Notes under the pieces: generated by a model | Database searches by the model: none | What the model saw: only the letters and a program-made list of their open reading frames with translations | Told to the model about the DNA's origin: nothing | Position numbers and translations under genes: made by a program | Assembly (NCBI RefSeq): GCF_000380245.2 | Contig: NZ_HG428742.1 | Span: 374,347 to 438,346 of the forward strand | Source of the DNA: Bacillus massiliigorillae | GTDB taxonomy: Bacteria; Bacillota; Bacilli; Bacillales; DSM-1321 | Length of the DNA stretch: 64,000 bases | Reading direction: 5' to 3' | Shown: one piece after another, positions 1-8,835 of the stretch | Numbering within the stretch: position 1 is the first letter of the stretch | Layout of the letters: each line of letters opens with the position of its first letter

Positions 1-273
1 TTTATGAGCACCGGTATGATTTAAATCTTCACGCTTCAAATAAATCTTTGCCCCACCAGCAAACTTTGTTAATCCTTCTGCATGATATAATGGGGTTTCA
101 CGACCCACATATTGCTTCAAATAGTAATTAAGTTCTTTAACAAACTCTTCATCCTGCATCGCTTTTTTATATTCTTTCTCTAACTGGATAGAAGCTTCCA
201 TTAAAGTTTCCGGAATAAAGCGACCTCCATATATTCCATAACGTCCTTCTGCATTCGGTAATGTATAACTCAA
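1..273 (-). CDS. trpB: Tryptophan synthase beta chain, N-terminal part
   Basis: Catalyses the last step of tryptophan synthesis, joining indole to serine with pyridoxal phosphate. Only the first 91 codons are inside the window. The translation begins with a [17 protein letters not shown] stretch and runs to [11 protein letters not shown], whose last lysine is the PLP Schiff-base residue and is the final codon at the window edge. The start is TTG at 273; it overlaps the trpF stop as TTGA and has a GGAGTGG ribosome site at 281-287, so translation is probably coupled to trpF. trpA would be expected just beyond the edge. Confidence 0.95.
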   Translation of the reverse strand, partial: MSYTLPNAEGRYGIYGGRFIPETLMEASIQLEKEYKKAMQDEEFVKELNYYLKQYVGRETPLYHAEGLTKFAGGAKIYLKREDLNHTGAHK

Positions 274-887
274 CGTATTTCCACTCCTTTTACGACCTGT
301 ATAAATTGTTTAATTTTCACAAAATCCTTCTTCCCATCTGTTTCTACACCACTCGAAACATCGACCATATATGGTTGTACAGTCGCAATTGCTTTCGCAA
401 CATTGTCTGCTGTTAAGCCACCCGCTAAAATAACACGATGATTTTCCAATGCTTTTGATTGAAGTAATTGCCAATCAAATGTCGCTCCATTGCCACCATA
501 ATATTTTTGGCCTTTAGGGCTATCTACTAATAAATACGGTACTTCATATTGCTCTGCTTGCACGATATCTTCCACTTTACCGATACCAACCGCTTTCACA
601 ACAGGTAAAGCATGAACTTGGCATGAACCATTACTTTCTTCCCCATGAAGCTGAATCATGGTCAAACCACAAGCTGCGGCAATTTCTTCAATTACTGCTG
701 GCTTTTCATTGACGAAAACTCCTACTTTTTCAACACGAGCTGGAAGTTCTTCAATAATCTTCTTCGCATTCTCTTTTGAAATTTGACGACGGCTTGGAGC
801 AAATACAAAACCGATTGCATCAGCTCCCACTTCTGCTGCATAAACTGCCGTTTCCACATCCGTTAGTCCACAAATCTTCACTTTCAT
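270..887 (-). CDS. trpF: Phosphoribosylanthranilate isomerase
   Basis: Converts N-(5-phosphoribosyl)anthranilate to the carboxyphenylamino-deoxyribulose phosphate in the tryptophan pathway. The 205-residue protein has the expected TIM-barrel length, the catalytic-cysteine motif KICGLT at residues 4-9 and the phosphate-binding segments [11 protein letters not shown] and VDVSSGVE near the end. Its ATG overlaps the trpC stop (ATGA) and its stop overlaps the trpB TTG start, so it sits in a tightly coupled operon. No anomalies. Confidence 0.97.
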   Translation of the reverse strand: MKVKICGLTDVETAVYAAEVGADAIGFVFAPSRRQISKENAKKIIEELPARVEKVGVFVNEKPAVIEEIAAACGLTMIQLHGEESNGSCQVHALPVVKAVGIGKVEDIVQAEQYEVPYLLVDSPKGQKYYGGNGATFDWQLLQSKALENHRVILAGGLTADNVAKAIATVQPYMVDVSSGVETDGKKDFVKIKQFIQVVKGVEIR

Positions 888-1666
888 AAAGTCGCTTCCG
901 TTTCTCTTAGTGATAATTCATGAATGGTTTTGGCGATATTAGAAGACTTCATAAGTGTTTCACCAACTAATATCCCATTAGCTCCAGCTTGCTTGACTAC
1001 TTGCACATCTTCACGTGACACAATTCCGCTTTCACTAATTAATAGCTGATTCGTTAATAATGAACTACGAGCAATGCGTTCTGTATTAGTTAAACTCACA
1101 TCAAATGTCAAAAGATTCCGATTATTAACCCCGATAATCTCCGCTCCAATTTCCACCGCTCGTTGCAATTCTTCTTCATCATGCACCTCTACTAAAACTT
1201 CTAGCCCTTGTTGCTTTGCTTCCATATAAAGCGCTTGTAGTCGTTCTTGAGATAATGCAGCGACGATTAACAAAATAACATCTGCACCGACAGATTTTGC
1301 TTTTTTTATTTGAATAGGATCAATGATAAAATCCTTACATAATATTGGAATGCTTACAGCTTCACGCACAGCTGCTAAATCTTCAAAACGACCTTTAAAG
1401 AACGGCTCATCTGTTAATACTGAAATTGCCGCAGCACCCGCAAGCTCATATTGCTTCGCTTGCTCAACCGGATTAACATTTTCATGTAATGCTCCTTTAG
1501 ATGGTGAATGGCGTTTAATTTCGGCAATAATACCAATAGGAGCCTTTGCTCGTATAGAAGCTTGTAGTGAAATCGGTGTTCGTGATACATCTGGAATACT
1601 CTCTTGCTTCAATCTTTCTACTTCGTTTATTTTCTCATCTAAAATTCGTTGTAATATTGAACTCAT
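884..1666 (-). CDS. trpC: Indole-3-glycerol phosphate synthase
   Basis: Closes the indole ring, giving indole-3-glycerol phosphate. The 260 residues match the family length. The catalytic lysine motif IIAEIKRHSPSKG lies near residues 46-58, and the barrel motifs ILCKDFIIDPIQI and LLISESGIVSREDV follow in the usual order. The ATG overlaps the trpD stop as ATGA, and the stop overlaps trpF in the same way. The gene is separate from trpF, as in other Bacilli and unlike the TrpC-TrpF fusion of enterics. Confidence 0.97.
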   Translation of the reverse strand: MSSILQRILDEKINEVERLKQESIPDVSRTPISLQASIRAKAPIGIIAEIKRHSPSKGALHENVNPVEQAKQYELAGAAAISVLTDEPFFKGRFEDLAAVREAVSIPILCKDFIIDPIQIKKAKSVGADVILLIVAALSQERLQALYMEAKQQGLEVLVEVHDEEELQRAVEIGAEIIGVNNRNLLTFDVSLTNTERIARSSLLTNQLLISESGIVSREDVQVVKQAGANGILVGETLMKSSNIAKTIHELSLRETEATL

Positions 1667-2685
1667 CCGACTACCTCCAGCTTTTGGCTTTTTTCTATTA
1701 ATGCTTGTAACGTAGCATAAGCATGACCAGAATCAATACTTTCTCTTGCTATTTCTACACCTTCTTTAACTGTCGCTGCTTTAGCCCCCGCATAAATACC
1801 TAACCCTGCGTTCAAAAGCACGGCATCTCGATGTGGACCATACTTTCCTTTTAACACATTTAACAATATATCGGCATTATCTTTCGCGTCTCCACCTTTG
1901 ATAGCATCATTAGAAGCAGATTGCAAACCAACTTCCTCAGCAGTAAAAATAAGATTACTGATTTGACCATTCTCTAAAACCGCTACATGATTTTCACCTT
2001 GTAAGGATGCTTCATCCATAAAGCCTTCACCATTTACAACCACTGCTCGCTTACGCCCAAGTCTTCTTAATACATCCGCAAACAACGTTAAATATTTCCG
2101 CTCATACAAACCTAGTAATTGATACTCTAACTCTACTGGATTTGTTAACGGACCAATTAAATTAAAAATCGTTGGAATCTTTAAGTCTCTGCGTACTTTC
2201 ATAATGCGCTTCACACGAGGTTGCACATGTGGAGCATATAGGAACGTAATACCGATATCCTGCAATAATTCTTCAGAATAAGCTACAGGTAACTCTAAAT
2301 TCACTCCAAGAAGCTCAAGTACATCCGCACTTCCTGTTTTACTACTCACGCTGCGGTTTCCATGCTTTGCTACTTTAATACCAGCTCCAGCAATAACGAA
2401 AGCGGAGGTCGTACTAATATTGAAGCTTTGCGAACCATCTCCACCTGTTCCACAATTGTCCATTACACCTGGATATTGATTCGTAAAAGGTAATGCATGT
2501 TGGCGGAGTACTTCCACTAGTCCCGTAATTTCATCAGGCGTTTCTCCCTTTGCTTTCAACGCGATTAGAAAACCTGCCATTTCACTATCTGATATGTCCT
2601 CACGAAACAATGCTGTAGCAACATCCTTCATTTCCTCCTGTGATAACGACTCCTTATTAATTAGCATTTGCAAATATTGCTTCAT
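1663..2685 (-). CDS. trpD: Anthranilate phosphoribosyltransferase
   Basis: Transfers phosphoribosyl from PRPP to anthranilate. The 340-residue protein carries the glycine-rich PRPP loop DNCGTGGDGSQSFNIST near residues 76-92 and KHGNRSVSSKTGSADVLE after it, both diagnostic for TrpD. The ATG at 2685 has a GGAGGATGG ribosome site just upstream. It follows trpG after 42 nt, the only junction in this operon without an overlap. Confidence 0.97.
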   Translation of the reverse strand: MKQYLQMLINKESLSQEEMKDVATALFREDISDSEMAGFLIALKAKGETPDEITGLVEVLRQHALPFTNQYPGVMDNCGTGGDGSQSFNISTTSAFVIAGAGIKVAKHGNRSVSSKTGSADVLELLGVNLELPVAYSEELLQDIGITFLYAPHVQPRVKRIMKVRRDLKIPTIFNLIGPLTNPVELEYQLLGLYERKYLTLFADVLRRLGRKRAVVVNGEGFMDEASLQGENHVAVLENGQISNLIFTAEEVGLQSASNDAIKGGDAKDNADILLNVLKGKYGPHRDAVLLNAGLGIYAGAKAATVKEGVEIARESIDSGHAYATLQALIEKSQKLEVVG

Positions 2686-2727
2686 CGTCCATCCTCCTCT
2701 TCTCTTCTCGTCTCAACTCTTTACTAC

Positions 2728-3318
2728 TCAGCTCATTACCTCTACTCGACATTTAGCTAGTTGAAGGAAATTCTTAATCATCCTTGAACCATCATTTGTG
2801 CCAATTGATTCAGGATGAAACTGGATACCAATAACCGGATATTCTTTGTGTGAAATTGCCATTATTTCACCATCACTAGTTGATGCTTCAATTGATAAGC
2901 AGTCTGGAAGTGAGGTATTGTCAACTGCTAATGAATGATAGCGCATCACTTCTACCTCCTGCGGTAACCCAGCAAAAACACTAGCACCACTATGGGAAAC
3001 AGATGACATCTTTCCGTGCATAATTTCTTTTGCCGAAATGATATTTCCACCAAAGGCTGCACCAATAGATTGATGCCCTAAACAAATACCAAGAATCGGA
3101 ATGCTACTGTGTAATTTTTCAATTAGCTCCATACAAATCCCAGCTTCTTCTGGGCGTCCTGGTCCAGGGGACAATATAATCGCATTTGGATTCATGGCGG
3201 CAACCTCGTCAACCGTTATACGATCATTTCGTACTACGACTATGTCTGAATAATACTCCCCAATTTGCTGGTACAAGTTGTACGTAAACGAATCATAATT
3301 ATCGATTAGTAAAATCAT
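2728..3318 (-). CDS. trpG: Anthranilate synthase glutamine amidotransferase subunit
   Basis: Supplies ammonia from glutamine to TrpE. This is a class I amidotransferase of 196 residues with the nucleophile in GICLGHQ (about residue 78), the oxyanion segment LSPGPGRPEEAG and the His-Glu pair in IQFHPESIGT. The ATG overlaps the trpE stop (ATGA). Here trpG lies inside the trp operon; in B. subtilis the single trpG/pabA copy is in the folate operon. Whether this copy also serves 4-aminobenzoate synthesis cannot be judged from the window. Confidence 0.96.
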   Translation of the reverse strand: MILLIDNYDSFTYNLYQQIGEYYSDIVVVRNDRITVDEVAAMNPNAIILSPGPGRPEEAGICMELIEKLHSSIPILGICLGHQSIGAAFGGNIISAKEIMHGKMSSVSHSGASVFAGLPQEVEVMRYHSLAVDNTSLPDCLSIEASTSDGEIMAISHKEYPVIGIQFHPESIGTNDGSRMIKNFLQLAKCRVEVMS

Positions 3319-4706
3319 ACTTCCACCTCCATTAATGCTCTTGCCTTATTAAACACTTCCTGATACTCCAATTCTGGATCTGAGTCATATACAATACCAG
3401 CGCCCGTTTGAATATATGCCTTTCCATCCTTTACAACCATGGTCCTAATTGCTAAAGCAAAGTCGAAGCTACCATGTACTGAAAAATAGCCAACAGCTCC
3501 TGCATACACATTACGCTTCACATCTTCTAATTCGTTAATAATGCTCATTGCTCTAATCTTCGGTGCCCCCGATACGGTTCCCGCTGGCAAACATGAAGCC
3601 AATACATCTGCATTAGATACACTCGCAAGCTTCTTACCTGTTACTTCAGAAACGATATGCATCACGCGTTTATATTTTTCGATTAACATATATTTCGTCA
3701 ATGTAACGGTTCCTATTTCACAAACTCTTCCAAGATCGTTTCTGCCTAAATCAACCAACATACGATGCTCTGCCAATTCTTTTTCATCTTGCAACAATTC
3801 CACTTCTAACTGTTGATCTTCTTCTTCCGTTATTCCTCGTTTTCTTGTTCCTGCGATTGGATTCGTAATGACATTTACGCCATCACCTTTTAATAAGCTC
3901 TCTGGCGAGGAACCAACAATTTGATAATCCCCAAACTCTATATAAAACATATATGGAGAAGGATTATGTCTTCTCAAGCTTCGGTAAAATTGAAAGGAAT
4001 CTCCCGTAAAGTCTGCTGAGAATCGTTGAGATAACACAACCTGAAAAATCTCACCTTTTACAATTTCCTCTTTCGCTTTCAGCACTAAATCTTGAAAATG
4101 TTGTTTCGTCATATTCGATTGAAAATCAATTTTCTTTTTATCCTGTTGTGGATGTGTTTGTTCCACTGATCCTTGTTCAATAATTGCCTTGATTCTATTT
4201 GCTTGTTTCGTAAACGCTTCTTCATCATCTTCTTCACCTAGCATCACAATCGATATTTGCTGATTAATATGGTCATACACAATGACTTCACGATAGAACA
4301 TTAAATGTGCTTCTGGCATTCCCATTTCATCATGCAAAATCGGACCTATATCCTCATACTGCCGTATGATGTCATAACCTACATATCCAACCGCTCCTCC
4401 TAGGAAAGGGAAGGGCATGCTTTTCTCCACTTCAGAAGGAAGATATTCTTTCATCGCATCTAAGAATCGACCCGTACGCTCTTTGACATTTCCATCGGGA
4501 GTGATTTCCACTAAAGTGTCTCCATTTGCTTTAAGCTCCATATAAGGATTGCTTCCAATAAATGAAAAGCGACCATGTTGTTCATGCTTTAATGAACTTT
4601 CCAAAAGAAATTTCTTACTACCTGGTAAACTTTGAAAAATCCCAATCGGCGTATGAATATCTCCTTCCATCTGAATTTGAAACAATCTTTTCTTTGACGT
4701 CATCAT
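3315..4706 (-). CDS. trpE: Anthranilate synthase component I
   Basis: Converts chorismate to anthranilate, the first committed step of tryptophan synthesis. The N-terminal LLESS plus downstream GSNP segment is the conserved tryptophan feedback pocket. The C-terminal half has the chorismate-binding motifs ITNPIAGTRKRG and LPAGTVSGAPKIRAM. A GTG at 4715 is also in frame, but a GGGGTG ribosome site sits 6 nt before the ATG at 4706, so that start (463 residues) is preferred. It is the first gene of the operon and lies downstream of tandem T-boxes. Confidence 0.95.
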   Translation of the reverse strand: MMTSKKRLFQIQMEGDIHTPIGIFQSLPGSKKFLLESSLKHEQHGRFSFIGSNPYMELKANGDTLVEITPDGNVKERTGRFLDAMKEYLPSEVEKSMPFPFLGGAVGYVGYDIIRQYEDIGPILHDEMGMPEAHLMFYREVIVYDHINQQISIVMLGEEDDEEAFTKQANRIKAIIEQGSVEQTHPQQDKKKIDFQSNMTKQHFQDLVLKAKEEIVKGEIFQVVLSQRFSADFTGDSFQFYRSLRRHNPSPYMFYIEFGDYQIVGSSPESLLKGDGVNVITNPIAGTRKRGITEEEDQQLEVELLQDEKELAEHRMLVDLGRNDLGRVCEIGTVTLTKYMLIEKYKRVMHIVSEVTGKKLASVSNADVLASCLPAGTVSGAPKIRAMSIINELEDVKRNVYAGAVGYFSVHGSFDFALAIRTMVVKDGKAYIQTGAGIVYDSDPELEYQEVFNKARALMEVEV

Positions 4707-4825
4707 TCGCAACACCCCATTTATTTAGTAAATAGACATTAAAAACATTAAAACTTTATCATTCAGAGATTTATTACATAAATGATCTAAAAACATAAAC
4801 ATTAAAATACATAAAGTGAAACTTT

Positions 4826-4955
4826 AATCGGTGGAGTTTCCTTTCATTTCCCACCGATTATTAGTTGAACCAATCGATTTCTTACTGGCGCTTGATCTCC
4901 CACTTATCCGTCTTCGTTTTCGCTTCATTGTTAAAGTGGGAATCTTAGCGCCAGT
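4826..4955. repeat. Double-hairpin palindromic repeat in the trp leader
   Basis: Two adjacent inverted repeats. The first has 9-bp perfect arms AATCGGTGG (4826-4834) and CCACCGATT (4851-4859) around a 16-nt loop. The second pairs ACTGGCGCT (4884-4892) with AGCGCCAGT (4947-4955) and, nested inside, TCCCACTT with AAGTGGGA. The unit lies between the second T-box terminator and trpE and is not part of either T-box. Its modular hairpins resemble the small non-coding interspersed repeats of Bacillus genomes (bcr-like or MITE-like elements); membership in a named family is a guess. No transposase is nearby. Confidence 0.55.
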
Positions 4956-4965
4956 TTGAACGGGA

Positions 4966-5000
4966 TAAAAAAATCCTCTACAAGCCGTAGCTTGTAGAGG
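4966..5000 (-). terminator. Terminator of the second trp T-box
   Basis: On the minus strand CCTCTACAAGC and GCTTGTAGAGG form a perfect 11-bp stem with a TACG loop, followed by ATTTTTTTAT. It lies just after the T-box core and competes with the antiterminator. It acts directly upstream of trpE. Confidence 0.9.
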
Positions 5001-5210
5001 ACGATTAACAACCGTGGTGCCACCTCTGTTAAAGGAAAAGTAATTTCCTTTCACTTTTTTCGGATACAAAAATATATCCTATCCCTTTAACGGTGGAAGC
5101 CGTGCACGCCTACTTTGTTTCAACGCGCCTCTCGTAAGCCCATTCAATCCGTTCTAGCATGTCGGCTCTCACCTCTTCCGACTCTCTGTAATGCATCGAA
5201 TTCAGATTTA
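4966..5210 (-). promoter_or_regulatory. Tryptophan T-box riboswitch, second copy
   Basis: A tRNA-sensing leader element on the minus strand. The antiterminator core GGTGGCACCACGG is at 5012-5024. Further 5' the AGAGAG and GAAGAGGTGAGA signatures of stem I are visible. The specifier loop reads GAA-TGG-GCT, placing the tryptophan codon TGG at 5140-5142. The TGGC bulge would pair with a GCCA acceptor end, consistent with a G73 discriminator as in tRNA-Trp. Uncharged tRNA-Trp binding would disrupt the terminator at 4966-5000. Confidence 0.9.
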
Positions 5211-5257
5211 CTTTTCTTACTCATCGATTATTAATATATGATTTTTCCAAAACAATA

Positions 5258-5294
5258 CAAAAAGGGCTCCCCATCCATAAAGGACGAGAAACCC
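5258..5294 (-). terminator. Terminator of the first trp T-box
   Basis: On the minus strand GGGTTTCTCGTCC pairs with GGATGGGGAGCCC (13 bp including G-U pairs) around a TTTAT loop, followed by TTTTTG. It overlaps the 3' side of the first T-box core. Readthrough requires uncharged tRNA-Trp. Confidence 0.88.
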
Positions 5295-5540
5295 GTGGTG
5301 CCACCTTTTTAGCTGTTCATACAGCCACTCAAACAGTATCAGAGCTACACTACATACTCTTAATACCTGTCTCTTGTAACGATGAGACACATTCGCCAAA
5401 GCCTACACTCTCTAATCTAGAAATTTCGGTTTGGTAGCTCAGAAGTCCATTCGCTATAACCTTCACACTGATTCTCACCAACCATCAGCTCTCTAAAGTG
5501 ATCTGTTACAGTTACTACTCTTCGTCAACGCCTTTGTGAA
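5258..5540 (-). promoter_or_regulatory. Tryptophan T-box riboswitch, first copy
   Basis: The promoter-proximal T-box of the trp leader. It starts with the typical stem I base GACGAAGAGTAGTA (near 5513-5526), followed by AGAGAGC and GGTTGGTGAGAAT. The specifier segment GAA-TGG-ACT puts TGG at 5447-5449. The core GGTGGCACCACGG is at 5293-5305, and the terminator follows directly. It has its own complete stem I and antiterminator, so the two copies are two full riboswitches in series. Confidence 0.92.
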
Positions 5541-5558
5541 TAATCTTAATTTTCAATA

Positions 5559-5587
5559 ATATTATCATGTTAAAAATGGGTTGTAAA
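5559..5587 (-). promoter_or_regulatory. SigA-type promoter of the trp operon
   Basis: On the minus strand TTTACA (5582-5587) and TAATAT (5559-5564) are separated by 17 nt. Transcription would start near 5552, about 15-25 nt before stem I of the first T-box. This fits a leader of roughly 850 nt before trpE. Assigned by consensus match only. Confidence 0.65.
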
Positions 5588-5616
5588 GAGGGAATTTCCA
5601 TTTATTATAACAAAAT

Positions 5617-5760
5617 GCGGAAGCGCCCGCATAGCGACGTATACACTGGAGCCCTCTTCCTTTCGATAAAGGAAACACGAAGAGCTGCTAAGCAATTCGA
5701 TGTTGACTTATCGCAGGGAGGAATGCGAAGTCTACTAGTAGCTGGGCGCTGAAGCTAGAC
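5617..5760 (+). repeat. 144-nt interspersed repeat, copy A
   Basis: Shares long identical blocks with 44560-44702, including GCGACGTATA, GATAAAGGAAACACGAAGAG, GTTGACTTATCG and GCTGGGCGCTG-AGCTAGAC. The ends AGCGCCC and GGGCGCT pair, and internal CGATAA and TTATCG pair, so a closed multi-stem fold is possible. It lies just past the nuoN 3' end, oriented opposite to nuoN. The pattern is one I associate with dispersed intergenic repeats of Bacillaceae. It is not protein-coding; short open frames through it are accidental. Confidence 0.75.
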
Positions 5761-5787
5761 ATAACATATAAAATAATACGGAATCCT

Positions 5788-7311
5788 TTACTGTAAAAAG
5801 TCTTCGAAATCACCAAAATTACCGTATAGAAAATCCAATGCAGCTCCCGGTACAATTCCAAACCCAATCGTTCCAATGACGCAAACAACAAGGACTATTA
5901 GTATACCTATAGGTAATTTTACTTTTGTAAAATCCGCTTGATTTTCAGCAGAGCGGAAAAACATTTGGACCATTACACTAAAATAATAGAAATAGGATAT
6001 AACAGTCGTTCCTATTAAGATGGATGCCAGCACATAATGACTTGGATCAACCGCAAACGTTCCCATAAAAATATTCAGTTTCGCCACAAACCCTGCTGTG
6101 CCTGGAATTCCAGCCATCGATAATAAGAAGATACCCATTGCAATAGCAAGGAAAGGTGCCCTTTTATACAATCCTGCAAAGCTAGCAATCTCATCAGAAC
6201 CTGTTCGATCTGCCATGTATTGAATAACCGCGAAAGCTCCCAAACTCATAAATACATATGCTACTAAATAAAACCACACTGTACTAGGTGTAAAATATCC
6301 AAGCGTCGCAACTGATACCAATAAATACCCAGCATGTGCGATACTAGAATAAGCAAGAAGCCGCTTCATATTCTTTTGTCTTAATGCAACAACATTACCG
6401 AAAATCATCGTGATACCCGCTAAGCAGCTTATAAAGATACGGTTCTTTTCCATAAATCCTAGGGCACCAATTTCATCCCCTGAAGCATTTAAGAACAAGT
6501 AGATGATAACGCGTAAAATAATGATGAAACCCGCTGTTTTTGAAAGTACACTTAGAAAAGCCGTAACTGGTGTTGGCGCCCCTTGATACACATCTGGTGC
6601 CCACATATGAAATGGGGCGGCCGCAATTTTAAAAGACAAACCAACTAATACCATAAAGAATGCAATTCCATATAGATATAGATGTTGTCCATCCAGCGTC
6701 TGCGACATAATTAAGCCCATTTCTTTCAAATTAGTCGTTCCTGTTAATCCGTATAGATAACTCATTCCAAATAACGTAATTGCAGTTGATATCCCACCAT
6801 TAATGACATATTTCATTGCTGATTCATTACTAGCTAAGTGATCCTTACGAATACCAGCTAAAATGTATGAGGAAACCGACAGCAATTCTAAACCTACAAA
6901 CATCGTAATTAAATCTCCACTAGATGTCATCACCATAGCGCCTAATAGGGCGGCAAGAAATAAGTAGTAAAACTCTCCCCTCGTTTCCTTCATTCCCTCT
7001 GCTGGCTGATAGCTCTCTGCTAGTAAAAGCACCAAAGCAGCTCCAACTAACAAAATAAATTTAAATGCCTTTGCGAAAGAATCTAATCGAAACGTATCAT
7101 ATAAGATGGATGTTGTCTCAGCAGACACTAAGCCAAGAAGGACGAAAGTAGCTAGCAATACACCAATGATTGCCACCCAGCCAAGCCTTCTTCGACTAAC
7201 ATTTGCAGGCATAAACAAATCTATAATACAAAGTAAAGTCGCAACACCGAGGATGATGAATTCTGGCATCATGACTCCCCAATTATAGGAAAGCAGTTTC
7301 TCTAAATCCAT
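5788..7311 (-). CDS. nuoN: NADH-quinone oxidoreductase-type subunit N
   Basis: One of the three antiporter-like membrane subunits of complex I, predicted to be part of the proton-pumping arm. The 507-residue protein is almost entirely hydrophobic, with about 14 membrane segments. It has the conserved Glu in the MFVGLELLSV segment and lysines in HMWAPDVYQGAPTPV and the later AYSSIAHAGYLL motif. It is the last gene of the nuo operon and starts 6 nt after the nuoM stop. Downstream lie repeat copy A and the trp promoter region; no convincing terminator was found. Confidence 0.95.
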   Translation of the reverse strand: MDLEKLLSYNWGVMMPEFIILGVATLLCIIDLFMPANVSRRRLGWVAIIGVLLATFVLLGLVSAETTSILYDTFRLDSFAKAFKFILLVGAALVLLLAESYQPAEGMKETRGEFYYLFLAALLGAMVMTSSGDLITMFVGLELLSVSSYILAGIRKDHLASNESAMKYVINGGISTAITLFGMSYLYGLTGTTNLKEMGLIMSQTLDGQHLYLYGIAFFMVLVGLSFKIAAAPFHMWAPDVYQGAPTPVTAFLSVLSKTAGFIIILRVIIYLFLNASGDEIGALGFMEKNRIFISCLAGITMIFGNVVALRQKNMKRLLAYSSIAHAGYLLVSVATLGYFTPSTVWFYLVAYVFMSLGAFAVIQYMADRTGSDEIASFAGLYKRAPFLAIAMGIFLLSMAGIPGTAGFVAKLNIFMGTFAVDPSHYVLASILIGTTVISYFYYFSVMVQMFFRSAENQADFTKVKLPIGILIVLVVCVIGTIGFGIVPGAALDFLYGNFGDFEDFLQ

Positions 7312-7317
7312 AGCTCA

Positions 7318-8835
7318 TCATCCCCCTATTCCTAACAAAGTTTTCATCGTTTCATCAAGAGGTTCTGCTAAAATGGATGGAAAGACACCGATTAATACAA
7401 TTAACCCCACTAACACAAGTACTGGTGCCCATTCATACGAATGGATATCAACCAGTTTTTTGATTGCTGCTCCACGTGTATCTCCATATGTAATCGCTAG
7501 AACCGCCCTTAATACATAAACCGCTGTAATAATTAAGCCTACAGAAGCAATAGCTGCAAGAATCGGCTCTTCTTTAAACAATCCAAGAAACGCCATAGCT
7601 TCACTAATAAATCCAGACATACCTGGCAGCCCAAGCGACGCCATTCCTCCCGCTAATAAAAAACCTGCTGTAATAGGCATACTTTTAGCCAGACCACCAA
7701 TATCATAAATCTGTGAGGTTTTCACTCGTTCATACAATAATCCAACTAAAAAGAATAACAACGCTGCAATTAATCCATGCGATACAACCTGAAAAATTGC
7801 ACCTTGAACTCCTGCCTCATTTCGTGCACCTAATCCCATTAAAACAATTCCCATATGTGAAATAGACGAATATGCTAAAACCATTTTGAAATCCTTTTGA
7901 ATTAGCGCTAAAAAAGCACCATACAAAAGATTTATTATACCTAAAAGCACAATATAGATCGACAATTCTTTAAATTCTCCCGGAAAGATTCCCATACCGA
8001 AACGAATTAAACCGAAAGCTCCTATTTTCAATAACACACCCGCATGAAGCATAACAATAGCTGGTGGCGCTTGGACGTGAACGCGAAGCATCCACGTATG
8101 TAGAGGGAAAATCGGAAGCTTCACACCAAATGCTATAATTAAAGCAATTAGCAATCCATACTTTAACTCTGGACTGATATTCGCTACTAGCGTCACGCCG
8201 CCCTGCGAAACTATTTGTTGCAGAACCTCAATATTACTCGTTCCTGTTTTCGCAAATAAAACCATAATGACAATTAGGAGTACGGCAGATCCTAATCCAT
8301 TGTAGAGGAGAAAACTAAACGCTGCTCTTTCTCTATCCACATAGCCCCACTTACCAATTAAGAAAAACATCGGAATTAATGTTATTTCAAAGAACAAGAA
8401 GAATAGAATTAAATTTTCCGCCGTAAATACGCCAAGCATACCGATTTCTAGGAGAAAAAATAAGAAGAAATATCCTTTCCATTCTTTTTTAATATAGTTT
8501 GCTGCTACAGCTGATAACGTCGCTAAAATAGAAGTGAGCAAGAGCATCACAAGAGAAAACCCGTCTATGCCTAGTTCAAAATTCACTGCAAATAAGTTAG
8601 GATTTAACTTATCAAAATTACCAAAACCAAACCATTTCCAAACAACATTATAGATGTCTAAATCAACACCCGAACGCTCTTTCATAAATAAAAACAAGGA
8701 CAACACTAGAGCTGGTAAGGTAGCCACTACACCTATCGCCTTAATAAGTCGCTCCTGCTGCTTGTTAACAAACAGTAATAATAACATTCCTAATAGAGGG
8801 GAGAAAACCAACAAAGGTAAGATCTCTGTACTCAT
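7318..8835 (-). CDS. nuoM: NADH-quinone oxidoreductase-type subunit M
   Basis: Antiporter-like membrane subunit of complex I, 505 residues with about 14 membrane segments. It has the family motifs LLFFLFFEITLIPMFFLIG (key Glu) and KLPIFPLHTWMLRVHVQAPP, and the broken-helix region LAYSSISHMG. The ATG at 8835 abuts the nuoL stop codon with no gap, consistent with translational coupling. It sits between nuoL and nuoN in canonical order. Confidence 0.95.
   Translation of the reverse strand: MSTEILPLLVFSPLLGMLLLLFVNKQQERLIKAIGVVATLPALVLSLFLFMKERSGVDLDIYNVVWKWFGFGNFDKLNPNLFAVNFELGIDGFSLVMLLLTSILATLSAVAANYIKKEWKGYFFLFFLLEIGMLGVFTAENLILFFLFFEITLIPMFFLIGKWGYVDRERAAFSFLLYNGLGSAVLLIVIMVLFAKTGTSNIEVLQQIVSQGGVTLVANISPELKYGLLIALIIAFGVKLPIFPLHTWMLRVHVQAPPAIVMLHAGVLLKIGAFGLIRFGMGIFPGEFKELSIYIVLLGIINLLYGAFLALIQKDFKMVLAYSSISHMGIVLMGLGARNEAGVQGAIFQVVSHGLIAALLFFLVGLLYERVKTSQIYDIGGLAKSMPITAGFLLAGGMASLGLPGMSGFISEAMAFLGLFKEEPILAAIASVGLIITAVYVLRAVLAITYGDTRGAAIKKLVDIHSYEWAPVLVLVGLIVLIGVFPSILAEPLDETMKTLLGIGG

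Noticed and set aside
4824..5069. 81-codon open frame on the minus strand in the trp leader
   Set aside because: It runs through the second T-box core, its terminator and the palindromic repeat, and has no ribosome site. It is an accident of structured non-coding DNA.
5217..5399. 60-codon open frame on the minus strand
   Set aside because: It covers the first T-box antiterminator and terminator.
5535..5543. Isolated perfect DnaA box (TTATTCACA on the minus strand) near the trp transcription start
   Set aside because: A single 9-mer with one free position is expected by chance in AT-rich DNA of this length, and no further boxes are near.
5567..5891. Short open frames on both strands around repeat copy A
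   Set aside because: They are made by the repeat itself; the related frame at 44516-44704 arises in copy B in the same way. Such spurious proteins follow the repeat, not selection.
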